A DNA stretch of 64,000 bases from Struthio camelus. Its lineage: Eukaryota > Chordata > Aves > Struthioniformes > Struthionidae. The position numbers and the translations under genes were made by a program. Location: the NCBI RefSeq assembly GCF_040807025.1, contig NC_090943.1:20985213-21049212 (forward strand), written 5' to 3'. The notes beneath the pieces were generated by a model. It worked only from the letters and a program-made list of their open reading frames with translations. It did not search any database and had not been told where the DNA came from. Shown here one piece after another: positions 27,901-39,413 of this stretch (positions within the stretch are counted from its first letter, which is position 1; every line of letters starts with the position of its first letter).

Positions 27901-29043
27901 CTACTGCACACGGCAGCGAGCTGGGAACTCCCAGCGCTTGGGATGCAGCTGAGCGCAGAAGAAGGAAGGATGGAAGATGACCTGGGCTCCTTCACAACTG
28001 TCTCCCAACTCCAGCTTTCCCCCAGCTATCCTCCTCTCCTGTAATAGCATTCGTTGTTGCAAATGCTACTCTCCATATACAGCTTAGCTGCACTATAGTG
28101 CCAAAGGTTTGAATCAGGCCTCATGAGAAACAACTGCTTATTTTCCAAAACTTTCATATTTAAAAAATCTAAGAAATAAGTATTTAAAACATAATATGCT
28201 TTAAAATAGGCAGTTTATAAATTAAAATTGAAATATGAAAGCCACTTCTTTCAACTAACATGAATATATACAGGTTATAAGCCAGCTTGTACATTACTAA
28301 GCTTAAATCTGAAAGTTCTTTTCTGCTTTTTTAAAAAAGTCCCAGTGACAACAGAATTACATCTGACAGAACTGATCTCCTTTCAAACTGCTACTCAAAC
28401 CCTTCTGCATGCTATATACATTCATATAATTGCACCATTCAAAAACGCCAAATCATTCAATGCCAAAACTGAGTTTTTTCTTTTTGCACCCTAATTACCA
28501 AAATCCTATGAGTCCCTCTTATTGATACTTACCAATAAACTGTTAAATATATTTAAAGAATATAAACCAAAAAGATTACATTGGTCTTAAGCAAACACCA
28601 CTTGACGGCAGCTACTTGCCCATATTATGAGATACCTACAGTCATTTTCTGCTTGGTTATTTTGAAAATACCGTGTATGTGCACTCTGATACATCACAAA
28701 ACAAAAATTTGATTTTTTTTCCTTAAAAAGCTCATTAACTAATTGCAATACAAGAAAAAAAGGCAAATAGAAGAAACATTTGGATGCACATGGTTTTGTT
28801 CATATACCAAAGTACTGAAATACATCTTTTATTTACAAAAGTAACATCAATGTAACAAATGTATCCTTTACATGTGTAATGCATTAGCAAAGCACAACAG
28901 GAACACCTAAACGCAATAGCTGGCATCGGGCAACTTTTATATATCCTAAATAAGTTACTAAGCCACTGAACTTTCCAAAAAAAAAAAAAAAAAGACTGAG
29001 ATGAAGAACAACATTTGAACTAATCTGCCCTTTTTCACTTCCT

Positions 29044-29057
29044 CCCCCCCCCCCCCC
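29044..29057. repeat. C14 homopolymer
   Basis: Fourteen C residues lie 50 bases after a 17-residue A run (28977-28993), in the region downstream of OTUD1. Confidence 0.9.
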
Positions 29058-29643
29058 AATTATGGAACGCATTCATTTTACATACAAACCAATCTGAGTC
29101 TTACAAACCTTACTTTGTATAATAGCTTCTTTTCAATACATATTAAAATTATAATATATGCATTACACATTTAGTGACAGAATGACATAGCCTTGACAAC
29201 CTAATGAACTCAATTGAAGTATCTGCCATGTCATCTAATTCACAATTCTATTATAAAATGCAAGTGAAGATGGCATCACAAGTTTTATGTTGATATGGAG
29301 TCTGCATGAGCTGACTCCCGTTCAGATTTGCTCAGTTAAGTATTAAAGCATTTTCTACCTTGCTTAAACAACTACACACTTGAGCACTGAAAATTAAGCT
29401 TAGATTAAAAAAATAAGCCTTCTCACTTATTGCCAATAATAAAGATTCTGTTGACCACAGTCCCCAGACAGGTCTAAGGATTAACTGGGTTATGTAAGTG
29501 ATTAGCCAAGGTTAAAATAATCAGGTACTGAAGTTAAAAGCAAGAGCAACATTTGTCCTTCCCTGGTTACTGGAGTTAAAGAGAAAAGAGTAAGGGAAAA
29601 TTTGTATCTAATTGCGCTTTTGCTGGCACAGTTTATTTCAAAT

Positions 29644-29657
29644 GGGGGGGGGGGGGG
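29644..29657. repeat. G14 homopolymer
   Basis: Fourteen G residues lie 587 bases from the C14 run and are complementary to it. Confidence 0.9.
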
Positions 29658-30850
29658 TACACACACAACTGAAATAAGCTACAATGTTACAAGTAGTTTT
29701 GATAAAGTAAAGCAAGGCCATATTAGGATCACTGCCTGTATGAAATACTACTGTCTAAGCAAGCTATCACTAGCTTGTACCTGATTTCAGTGTTTCAGCT
29801 GAACTTTAAAGTTATAATTTTTAATTTCCCTGTGCCTTAAATGTCTGACAGGCCATTTTTTCATTTCCTTTTAGAACAGACCCCGTGCATAAGGCAAGTT
29901 ACAAAAGTAAGTACCTTGTTACATGCTTCAGCAACACTTTCTTAGCGTCTTTGCAAACTAGTGCCACAACCTATTTTTCCAAATTCCTTAAAGTTATATG
30001 CATTCCCCTGTGAACCACACAGTAACATCAAAACTACTAAGAAAGCCTCCAGGAACTTATCCCAGAGTCCTGTGCCATTCATTTTTACCGCTACCTGTTT
30101 GTTGATATTTTAATAGAAATTGTACCTCACACAGAATGACTACTACGTAGATCCTTCTTTGCTTAGCTTACTGCATTAGCGTTCTAAGGTAGGCGCATCT
30201 ACACAACTCACGATGTACCTGAAGCTGGTCATTTTAAAAGACCCAAAAGGAAAAAGAATACTTTTTTGAAGTTCAGTTATTGACAACTTTTTGAGTGAAT
30301 TCATCATATCCCATCAAAAACATGAGCGTTCTTGATGAAAGTTTTGAATGAGTCAAGCACACTGACGCTTAGTAATGACACAATGTTTGCAGTTTAGAGT
30401 CCAATATAGTAGCAGTTTTCCCCTCAACTACCCGTTTCTCATAAATATATTTATTTGGGTATCTTTGTCTTGTTCGCACCTCAGAATTAAGCTTTCAAGA
30501 GATTCACTAACATTAAGTAACAGTGGATTGGCAAGGTTGTATTACCCTCCTCATTTGACCCCTTAAGGAAAACCATCATTGCATGTGAAGAAAACAGGAA
30601 AAACTCTGCATTTAGCAGTTCAGTATTTTGGAAATTTAGAAGTATTTATTTAAATCTACTATTTGCACCACAGGATGCAAATAATAATCAGTGCCAAATA
30701 TACACATTACCAGTCCTGCAGCTCTTTATCAGAATAAGATGTTCAATTACGACTGCTCCATTTCAGCCACTTTGTTCAATTTTTTGATTCTGATTTTAAT
30801 TCAGGACTGTTCTGCTAACTAAAGATTGACTTCCAGTGTTACTGGAAGTA

Positions 30851-30899
30851 TTTTTATAAAAAAACATATATATAAAAATACACACACAGACACACAAAC
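30851..30899. repeat. AT-rich tract followed by CA repeat
   Basis: tttttataaaaaaacatata is followed by cacacacagacacacaaac, a degenerate microsatellite downstream of the predicted OTUD1 end. Confidence 0.7.
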
Positions 30900-31323
30900 G
30901 GGAACGTGCTGTTAACGAATTGCCAAGGCATTTCAGTCTTAACTAAAACACTGTGGTTCTTTATGACTTTACCTCTGTGTAAGTAATAAAAGGATTGCAG
31001 AGATACCAGTGGCAACAGGGCAAAACTAAATAAAACGAGCTTGGGAATGACAGCATAACAGCAGTTCCCAATTACAAAGTGCAAGTGCGCATGGCCCAGG
31101 AGCGATTTGGCTCATCACAACCACTGACGCTACTGGCTTACATCCAAGGTTTGGGAACCCCTCTTCTGAGATGTATTAATACACAAAAATGTTCCTCATT
31201 AGCAAAGATATATGCAAAAGATCTCTTAAAACTACAAAAGAATTAAAAACATTAACCTTTCATTTAATGTTTAGATTGCTTTAACACATTCAAAGAGAAT
31301 AGAATTATTAGCTATTCATATTT

Positions 31324-31345
31324 GTAAAGTACCACGGTACTTTAC
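31324..31345. repeat. Perfect 10-bp inverted repeat, 2-base spacer
   Basis: gtaaagtacc-ac-ggtactttac lies about 125 bases beyond the predicted OTUD1 cleavage site. Confidence 0.9.
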
Positions 31346-31469
31346 CTGACCCTTCTTCCCCTCTCATTTATTGGGGAGACAAAGGCAGAGAAGCTAAATA
31401 AAGGGTCTTGGGCATCAATTTGCAATTCTTCACTATACCAGCAACAGAGAGGGTAGGAAAGAAAGAGCA

Positions 31470-32683
31470 CAAGTAAAATTATATTCTTTATTCATTCCAT
31501 TTTAGCTGAGAATATTCCTATTATACAAATACAGTATAAATTCCAAAAATCACAATATATTACAAAATAAAAAAGTACAAACTGCATTACTTAATAAATA
31601 TATCTAACAAGTTAATCAGAAATTAGAAGCGACAGAAATCAGATTGGAAACATCTAAATGTTTGACCCAGCAAACCATACAAATCTCAAATACTCTTTTT
31701 AAGTCATAATGTAGAATACCATTCCTGATTTCTTGATTAGAAAGTAACATCAAAGGAATAAAATGTTGTGATCAGAAGAGGACTTGTGGGTGCAACACAA
31801 GTGCCAAAACAGAAGCAGGGCTTATACAAAAGACACCATAACCTCAGAAGCAGGAACACAAACACTGAGGTGCAGCCAAGGCAATTATTGCCAGAGCAGC
31901 AGACTATTATCTAGTCACAACATTCTATTGCAAGTTAATGTTCTGTTATTACACATAAATAATACAAATGGAACAGAGGGTGAGCCAACCAGGCAACAAG
32001 AGGCCAGTTTACTCAAAACAGTAATTAAATACCGAAGAATCAATTGCTCCCTGTACAGTTCATGTATAGCTGGATTCCAACTGGCTCAAAGGACCTGTTC
32101 TGTGCTCAAGGCAGAGAAAACAACTGTTTCGAAAAGCAGTCTTTTCATACTTTGCTGCACTTTTACAAAAACTATTGTTTAGCTTTACAAAAAAAAAAGT
32201 TTTCATCAATTAAGGAGGGTCAGTCTGACATCAATTTCATTTGGTAGAAATATAAGGTTTATGGGTAAAAAACACAGCAGAAAATAGCTGTTACATCATA
32301 AGCCTTATTTACAAAACAAACAGTTTACAAACGTTTTTGGCTCAACAGCTGAAAGCCAGATGCTAACATGAGATGTAGAAGATGGAAGTAACAGTTTAAA
32401 AATACTGTGCAAAAAAATACATTCTTATAGAAAATAGAGAAACAGTGGCGAGGGGAGACACAAACATACACGGAGAATCTGCTCGCAAATAATCCGAGGC
32501 TAACTTTATACAACAACAGAATATTACAAATACGTTTGGATTTATCCCCCTCCCAGTCTGCATTTCTTCTCAGTCTGGGTACTGCTGCTTTATTAAGGTT
32601 TAAGGCATCGCCATCACAGCCAGTGCACCTTCTCTCTGTCTCTGTGCCAGCAGCAAAGCTCCCAGCCTGTAGGCCAGGTGGTC
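31470..32683 (-). other. OTUD1: OTUD1 3' untranslated region (predicted)
   Basis: About 1.2 kb of AT-rich sequence follows the OTUD1 stop codon (TGA at 32684-32686) with no convincing frame. It ends at a good polyadenylation signal (31487-31492, minus strand). An AU-rich ATATTTATTAA lies at 31591-31601 and could be a destabilising element. Another AATAAA on the minus strand about 95 bases after the stop (near 32588) might give a short isoform. The exact end is inferred; a longer 3' UTR running towards 28 kb is possible. Confidence 0.6.
31487..31492 (-). terminator. OTUD1: Polyadenylation signal AATAAA for OTUD1
   Basis: Reading the minus strand, AATAAA is followed about 15-30 bases later by a U/GU-rich stretch (CTTGTGCTCTTTCTTTCC), the usual downstream element. 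Cleavage is therefore expected near 31,465-31,475. The signal is 1.19 kb from the stop codon, a length that fits my recollection of the mammalian OTUD1 3' UTR. Confidence 0.6.
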
Positions 32684-33991
32684 TCAAGAGCAAGCGTTCT
32701 GCTCAATGTACATCTTGGAGAGGGACACTGCCATGGACTTGGCCAGCTCCTCATCCCGTCTACGCTGTACCTGAGTCTGTCTGCACCACGCCTCGTACTC
32801 CGGGTTGGGGCACGCGCGCTCCAGCACAGCATCGTAGTGCCCATTGCTAAGCCAGCTCAGCCAGATACTGGGCCGTGTCGGGTCCTCGGGCCCCAGGTAG
32901 TGAACCATGGTGGAAACGGTGGGGCTCTCCGGCCTGCCGCCCGTGGTGAGGTGGATGTTCACGTTCAGCATCTGCCCCATGGCCAGCAGCTCCGGGTAGC
33001 CGGCCCAGGCGCCGTCCTGGGCGGCGCCGATGAGGAACTCCCCCACGTCGCCCTCGATGATAGGGCTGAAGTGATCCAGGTGGTCGGCGATGTAGTGCAC
33101 CGTCTGCTCGCGGAGCTCGCCGTGCAGCCGCTGGTCCCCGTACACCGCCTTGCAGACGGCGCGGTAGAGGCAGTTGCCGTCGGGGATGATGTGGAAGCGG
33201 AACCGGCCCTTCTGCCGCAGGTACTTGTCCTGCTTCTCCACCTCGGCCAGGTACAGCGCCAGCTTCTCGCTGCGCTCCGGCCGGCCGCTCGGCCCGCGGG
33301 GCGCCCCGGCGCCCGCCGCCTCCTCCTGCCCCTCCGCCGCCTCCGGGCCGGCCGCGGGCCGCGCCTCGGGGCGGCAGCCGGGCAGCGGGCCGGGCTGGGC
33401 GCCGGCGGCCGCCGCCTGCAGCGCCTGGCAGTGCTCGCTGAGGCGCAGGCTGCGGTTGCTGGGCTCGTCGGCGGGGCGCGGCAGGGCGGCAGCCTCGCCG
33501 TCCCCCCCGGCCTGCCGCATGCTCTCCAGGATGCCCTCCAGCCAGGCGCGGCTGTGCGGCGAGGCCGGCCCCAGCTCGCCGGCCGCCTCGGCCCGCTGCA
33601 CGATGCGGATGGGCACGACCCGCTCCAGCGGCCGGCGGCGGCTGACGGTGATCTGCGCGCAGGAGCTGTACTGCGGGGCGCCGGCCTTGCGGCCGCCGGG
33701 GCCCGCCGCGGGGCCGCCGGGCATCACCTCCAGGCAGGAGGAGAAGGCGGGCATGGCGGCGGCGCTGCCGGTGCTTGCCCCGCCGGGAATCAAGGCGTCC
33801 TTGGCGGAGCTCTCAGCGGCCGGGCTCTGGCCTGCGGCGTTGGCGGCGCTCGCTACCTCTGCGGACGCGGGCCCCGGCGACAGGGAGACCTTGAAGACAC
33901 CTGCCGCGCCCGCCGGGGACGGGGCGGCGGCGGCGGCGGCCGCTGTCCCGCCCGCTGGGTAGTGGGTGATCACGGAGCTGTAGAGCTGCAT
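32684..33991 (-). CDS. OTUD1: OTUD1, OTU-family deubiquitinase, intronless
   Basis: A 435-codon uninterrupted frame encodes a cysteine-protease deubiquitinase of the OTU family; in mammals OTUD1 prefers K63-linked ubiquitin chains. Residues 1-240 form a low-complexity region rich in Ala, Gly and Pro. A charged helix (about 241-262, KLALYLAEVEKQDKYLRQ) leads into the OTU domain (about 263-392). The catalytic residues are visible: Asp271 and Cys274 in DGNCLYRAV, and His385 in SNGHYDAV. A ubiquitin-interacting motif lies at about 411-430 (RRDEELAKSMAVSLSKMYIE). The human protein, as I recall it, has 481 residues with catalytic Cys320 and His431. Both are offset by exactly 46 from here, so the length difference lies entirely in the N-terminal region. 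The ATG has A at -3 and opens with MQLYSSV, as in the mammalian protein. The coding region lies inside a CpG island, which explains the long shadow frames on the opposite strand. Confidence 0.97.
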   Translation of the reverse strand: MQLYSSVITHYPAGGTAAAAAAAPSPAGAAGVFKVSLSPGPASAEVASAANAAGQSPAAESSAKDALIPGGASTGSAAAMPAFSSCLEVMPGGPAAGPGGRKAGAPQYSSCAQITVSRRRPLERVVPIRIVQRAEAAGELGPASPHSRAWLEGILESMRQAGGDGEAAALPRPADEPSNRSLRLSEHCQALQAAAAGAQPGPLPGCRPEARPAAGPEAAEGQEEAAGAGAPRGPSGRPERSEKLALYLAEVEKQDKYLRQKGRFRFHIIPDGNCLYRAVCKAVYGDQRLHGELREQTVHYIADHLDHFSPIIEGDVGEFLIGAAQDGAWAGYPELLAMGQMLNVNIHLTTGGRPESPTVSTMVHYLGPEDPTRPSIWLSWLSNGHYDAVLERACPNPEYEAWCRQTQVQRRRDEELAKSMAVSLSKMYIEQNACS

Positions 33992-34014
33992 CCTCGGCTC
34001 CCCGCGGGCGGCGC

Positions 34015-34020
34015 TTTATA
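34015..34020 (-). promoter_or_regulatory. OTUD1: TATA-like box (TATAAA) just 5' of the OTUD1 start codon
   Basis: On the minus strand CCTATAAAGCGC stands out in otherwise pure GC sequence, 24-29 bases before the ATG at 33991. If used as a TATA box it would place initiation almost on the start codon, leaving little or no leader. It may instead lie within the 5' UTR of a transcript starting further upstream. Confidence 0.35.
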
Positions 34021-34097
34021 GGCGGCGCCGTCGGAGCCGGGGCGGGGAGCGGCCGCGGGGGCCGCGCTCGGGCTGCCGGAGAGGATGAGCCGCCCAG

Positions 34098-34112
34098 GTA
34101 AAAATAAACAAG
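34098..34112 (-). promoter_or_regulatory. AT-rich motif inside the OTUD1 CpG island
   Basis: A 15-base AT-rich island (minus strand CTTGTTTATTTTTAC) sits about 110 bases 5' of the OTUD1 ATG, inside sequence that is otherwise almost all G and C. It contains a forkhead-like TGTTTAT and a MEF2-like TTATTTTTA, and it could also serve as a distant TATA-type element giving a leader of roughly 80 bases. The function is inference only. Confidence 0.3.
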
Positions 34113-37100
34113 GGCATCACCCCCTCCCCGCCCGCCGCCGGCGCGTCCCTCCGGCCGGCGCCCCTCCCCGCCGCCGGCGCGGCCCCGCGGCGGGCAGCAA
34201 TTCCGACTGCGCCACAAGCGGCGCGCGGCCGCCGGCCGGCCCCCTGCGCGGGCGCGCGCGCGCCGCCGGAGCACTCGGGCCCCTTCTGGAAGCTGCTGGA
34301 GGCCGCGCCGCCCGGGGGGGCGGGGCCCGGGCTTAGCCCCCCGCCCGCCGCCCGCTGGACAAGGCGGGGAGGGGGCGGGGCCAGGCCGCGTGACCTCGCC
34401 GGGCCAGGGCCCGCCTTCCCCCGGCGGAAGGGGACGCGGCGCGATGCGGCCGGGCCGGGGGGGCGGTTCCCCGTCGCAGGGCGGCGCCAGGCCCGTCCCT
34501 GGGGGAGGCGGAGCCGCCGCGGCGGTGACGGGAGGGCGGGAGCGCCGGGGCGGAGGTCCTGGCTGGGCTGGAGGCGGCGGGAGCGGGCGGAGTGCCGCCG
34601 GCCAGCGGGGAATGGCGGGCCGTCCCGGCGAGCGACCGGGAGCGCCGGCTGAATCGCGGTGCGTAGTTAGAGGCGTTGTCGCGGCCTGTCCCCTCGCGTG
34701 TGGCGGCGGCGCTGCGGCGGGGCTGCCGGCGCTGTGCCCGCCCGCTCTGCGGCCCTCTTCGGGCCGGCAGCGGCCTCGGTGGGAGCCGGGCTGGCCGCGG
34801 GGGGAGATGCCGGCGCTTCCGCGCTGGGTGCGGGCGCGGAACCCCTTGTGCTAGAGCGGGCACGGTGCGAGACAGCTGGGAAGGGCCCTGGCTTGCCAGA
34901 GGCTTACCTGGCAAACGTTTCAGGAAGTGGCGAAAACTGTTTCCCACTAGATAATTTATTCAACCAAGCACTTTGATTTTCAGAACTGACCATCACGCGT
35001 GAATTATTGGCGGTGTTCTCACTACAGTTGACCGATGCTACGGGTTATCCACGTTATAGTTGAAAATGGATGATGCCCCTGCCTATGCATAAAATCTGCT
35101 CCATGATCCAGAGTTTGCAGCTGAGGTAGAAATAATATGCATTCGGTAGCTTTTTGATTACTTGCTGCATAAGGTCCTATTTGTCCACCTGTAGTCCTAC
35201 TTAGGAAAATGTACACATGCATGCATACATAAGAAGCACCATATAAACCATCAATAACAGGAAAGAACAGTTTTAAAATACAGGTCTCAAAAAGATCATT
35301 TGTAATTGGTTTAGCAATGCCTGTAGTGTCGTAAAATTAAGCTGTGTCCTTTAGTCTTAGCTGTGTTATAAATAAACTCATATCTAAGCCTTTGTCCACG
35401 AATGACAACACTGTCTATACACACTGCACTTGATTATGTTCTGACAGCAGGCTGACCAAGAAATACTGGCTTACGCTATGATCAAATGTTAACACAGACA
35501 TACATTCCTACCAAAATGAAAAGCAGGCATTGATAAAAGTGATTTCAAAGTGATATTTTAATTTTTTCTGGATTCTATCCCGTAGTCTCAAATGTCTTAT
35601 AAAAAGCTTTAGTAATTCAAGTAGCTTGCAGAACTTTAAAAAACTTTAAACTTGGATATTCTGAAAATTTTGTGTTCCTTGTTCCTCTTTTACAATCATT
35701 AAAAATAAAAATACGTTACTGAGAGGATCACTTGCAAAAGACTACTGTGTCAAAAATAATTATTTCTTTAGAGTTTAGTTATCTTTTGGATCCATAGGCA
35801 GGGAACTATTTCCTTTCTCCATCTCTGCAGCTGATTCCTGGGCTACCAGCAATACAGTCTAGCATTTCATTCTCATCTTTATACAAAAAACGTGATCTGA
35901 TCTCTGACTGACTTCCAAGTTAAAGGAAAAATGCTGAAATCCTGAGTGCTAAAAATAGTGGTATTTAAGGGAATAGTTTTCACATCCACCTTTTTTGTTT
36001 GTTTTGGATAAAGGATTGCCGATAACTCCATGCACTGGGAACCTTTTAATACAAAATTTGGACTCAAAATATTTCCACAATTACTGCCTAAGAAGCTGAA
36101 ATATAAGAGGAATATCAGATATGAATGGAAGTCCAAATGTTCTGACTTACCTGCCATGTCCAGAAAGTTGATATCTTTAGAATGAATGATGATATGTGTT
36201 AGCCAGGAGCATTTCTGGCAACCCATTACAAGGGGATAAGGTATTACGCCTCTGAAATTACAGAATGACTCTCATATTTCAGAATGTTCAGAACTTGTGT
36301 TTTAAATATAGCTTGTGAGATCAGTTGCTGAGTCTTTATTTTTGGACAAATCAGTGCTTAGAGAAGAATAATATACAGATCAAACGGTGGAGAATTGAAA
36401 AGCTTTCCTCCTTGATGTGACGACTTGGAGCAAAAGAAAGATTCCTGTCTAGTTTTCCTTCTCGATCAAAATTTTACAAGGTAAATTTCTGAGTTAAAAT
36501 ACTTCATAATATGTTCATAGGTGATCTAATAAAATCACTAGAATTTGCCCCTCTTTAGAGGATTTAAAATGTACCAGTAGCTGTTGTGGTTTTGTTCATT
36601 GTTGTTATAATAAAGAGGTACATAACTTCATCCCCACCAGCCCCTTCTGCCTACTTTTCTTTTTTTTAGTTTAAAAAAGTATCTCTATGTTTCTGCTTAG
36701 TGAATTGCTCTGTACACCAGTAAAAGCCAGAGCTGACTAAGGATGGTGAGTTTGAAGTTTTAAACAGGAGGGGGAGAGAGAAAGAGATTCTCCTTTCTGT
36801 TGGAGAATAGGAAACAGACCCATTGGAATAAGAGCATTTCTGTTATAAATGAGTGCTGCATTTTGAATACTCAGTACTGAAATTTTCTTCCTTCTGGGAT
36901 GTTACAGAAACTCCCGATAATGACTCTTCTACCTCACCAAAACCATTGGTTATTTGGGACGGCAGTACATTAACGGACGGGAAGCTGTTTAATTCTGATT
37001 GTTACAATGACATACAACATTTGTAGTGCTTCATTTTAGGAAAGAAACAGAGTTGTTATGCGTGCCCCAATTCTCATGATTTCGGTATTCTGATGATCTG

Positions 37101-37823
37101 CTTCTCAGAATCTAGATGGGCAGCAATTGGCAGTTACGCATTTGAATAAATCACCATACAGCATGGACAGAAAGCTTGTTTATCATTGAAGAAAAAAAAG
37201 TAGTATCCTGACGTAAATGATAGATGTTAGCAGTTTTTAGTAATGTTTGCAAATACATTGGTTTTTTAATCTCTTTTCGTCTATAAACAGATGTAAATAA
37301 TGCCACTCGTATTTTCACTTAAAATACAAGTAGTAAGCTTGCTAATAAGGTTAAAATATAATCAGAGTTTGTTACTAGGTAATTGTGAGACACAACAAAA
37401 ACATTTATACTACTTAGTGTTAATTACTTTTAGCATATTTGTTCCCTCCCCTGTCAAGTAAGTGGAAAGAGAAGTTCATCTTGGTGTGTTTCATCTGTGT
37501 TATTAAATACTGACAATATACCATGGCCAACATTTTCCATTAATGAGCACATAGAATTAGGCACACATACTTGGCCTGAGTGGAATCCAATTTTGAAATC
37601 AATGACAAAAATCCCTTGGGACCTCTGTGGCACAAGCATTTCAGGCCTAGTTTTCAGCTTTCATAGTAGGAGTTATCAAGGCTCAGCACGTATGTAGAAG
37701 ATCGTTCCTTAGATGGGACATCTATGTTAATAATACCCTAATCCATGGTTTTCTCCAGTGTCATTGGCTGAGGAAAAGGGGGGCAATAGAATGGAATGAT
37801 CAAGTTCTATGAATGCAGTTCTT

Positions 37824-37836
37824 GGGGGGGGGGGGG
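37824..37836. repeat. G13 homopolymer
   Basis: Thirteen G residues lie in the spacer between OTUD1 and C10orf67. Confidence 0.9.
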
Positions 37837-39413
37837 AAGAAATTCCAGGAAAGAACGTGAATTTCTTCAGTGCAAGGACATCTATGAGAGGAAGGGGCAC
37901 ATGGTTATGCCATTGGTGCCCCTTGCTATGAGAAGAGGGGTTTTTGCTATTTCTCTGAGCTGCATATGGAGAAGCTGTTGATTCCAGGGAAAGAACAGAC
38001 TTTGCTTTACGGTGTCATTTGCGGGGCCTGGGTAAAACCTGACACGCAGACTGACTGCTTCCTGAATATTCCTACATTTTCCATTTCTGTCTTTTTAGCC
38101 TGCAAGTTATGTCCATGCAGGCACTAGAATGGTTTGTGAAGTGAGGACACAGTATGAAGATGCCTTGCACTGTCTTTCAAAGGTTAATGTTCCTGGGCTT
38201 CTGCTTCATTCAGTATAGTGGAGCTTAAATAGACCTTAAACAGTCTGTAATGATAAAGAGTAAACAGCTCTTGCAGTTAAAAATTTCTTCTGACGTAATA
38301 GTTATCACTGGTTACACTGCACATTCCAGGAATTTTTCAGATTGTTCAGACAGCAAACTACAGTCATAAAAACAGCTGTGGGACAACAGTGGTATTCACT
38401 GACGTAAAGCTGGATGCCTGAGAGTGGAACTACTTTTAATGTGTGGTAGATACATGATTGACATAGAAGGAACAAGTTAATTACATCAGCTGGAATATTT
38501 ATTAGTGAAGAAGGGAGAACTTGGCTTAAATGATACATTGAATGACACTATGAATAAGCTTTTTTTTTAATGCTATCTGACAACAGTTTTTCAGCCAAAT
38601 ATATCTCTGGTTGAAGTATTTGATGAATTTATAGTTGTTTGTACATCACTGGATAATTAAATATTTATCAATATTTTGAAACTGTGTATCTAGGACAAAA
38701 TTTTAAAATTAATAGAAAATAGAAATATACATGTACATAGCTATATATAACGGATCTTCCAATCCAGGGAAAAAATATATATGAGCTGGAACTAGAAGGA
38801 ACTTCCTGAATCATCAGTTTTGATCCTCTGTGGCCTGCAGGTGATCATATCATATATCACTACTTTCATAAAGTTACCAAGTTACAGGTAACTTAATTCA
38901 GGGTACGGTTAAATGAATTTGTAAAGATGGAATAAGCCAACAGCACAGCCAAAAGAACCAGTTCTGCTCTTTCTTATTCCCAGTCTCGTTTCCTCTCCTA
39001 TGAGCCAACTTTGTGATAGCTCGGGTGTTGGTATTTAGCTAGAGTACTTTGTTCAACCCTAAATGTACCATTAACTAACATAAAAAGGAGAGAGAGTTTA
39101 TCAGCACTTACTTCTGAGGTAAGAATACAATGCATAAAGCAAGGGATGTGTGTCAGAGTTTTGCCTTACAATTTTTTGTTTAGCTTCTGCTATTGTGTCA
39201 TGTTAAAATAATATTCACTGTATGGCTGCACTAGTCATTAGAAACGTAATCCACACTATGATATCATGTGGCAAGATATCATGGAAAAGGGGCTGTTGCT
39301 GATAAATATAGACCTTAGATCATATCTCAGGGTCGCCATTCCTGGAAAAGTGAGCCTCTAAATGAGAGTTATGACTCAGGGCAAGTCTCATTTCTACTCA
39401 GAGACAAGTGTAG

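Larger units (their letters stand above)
17816..31460. other. Intergenic, no gene supported
   Basis: Long AT-rich sequence with homopolymers and microsatellites. Frames at 21326-21721 (131 codons, minus) and 24645-25049 (134 codons, plus) fall in GC-richer patches and show no recognisable family. The last 3 kb, 28.4-31.4 kb, could hold an extended OTUD1 3' UTR, but I see no proof. Confidence 0.65.
32740..34860. promoter_or_regulatory. OTUD1: CpG island covering OTUD1 coding region and promoter
   Basis: A strongly GC-rich, CpG-dense block contrasts with AT-rich flanks on both sides. It spans most of the OTUD1 coding exon and about 850 bases upstream, with several GC boxes (GGGGCGGGG-type, for example near 34,040 and 34,370). 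Such an island marks a broad, widely active promoter. Promoters of this kind are often bidirectional, but no plus-strand transcript can be supported from sequence alone. Confidence 0.85.

Noticed and set aside
31784-32182. 132-codon plus-strand frame
   Set aside because: It is antisense to the predicted OTUD1 3' UTR; no domain.
33174-33962. 262-codon plus-strand frame
   Set aside because: Another antisense shadow of OTUD1 created by high GC content.
32678-34021. 447-codon plus-strand frame
   Set aside because: It is exactly antisense to OTUD1 in a GC-rich island and is Ala/Gly/Arg-rich with no domain; the minus-strand frame has the OTU catalytic motifs.
34333-34947. 204-codon minus-strand frame upstream of OTUD1, with a CAG|GTAAGC donor-like site near its start
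   Set aside because: It begins at GTG rather than ATG, is low-complexity Arg/Pro/Ala, and lies in the CpG island.
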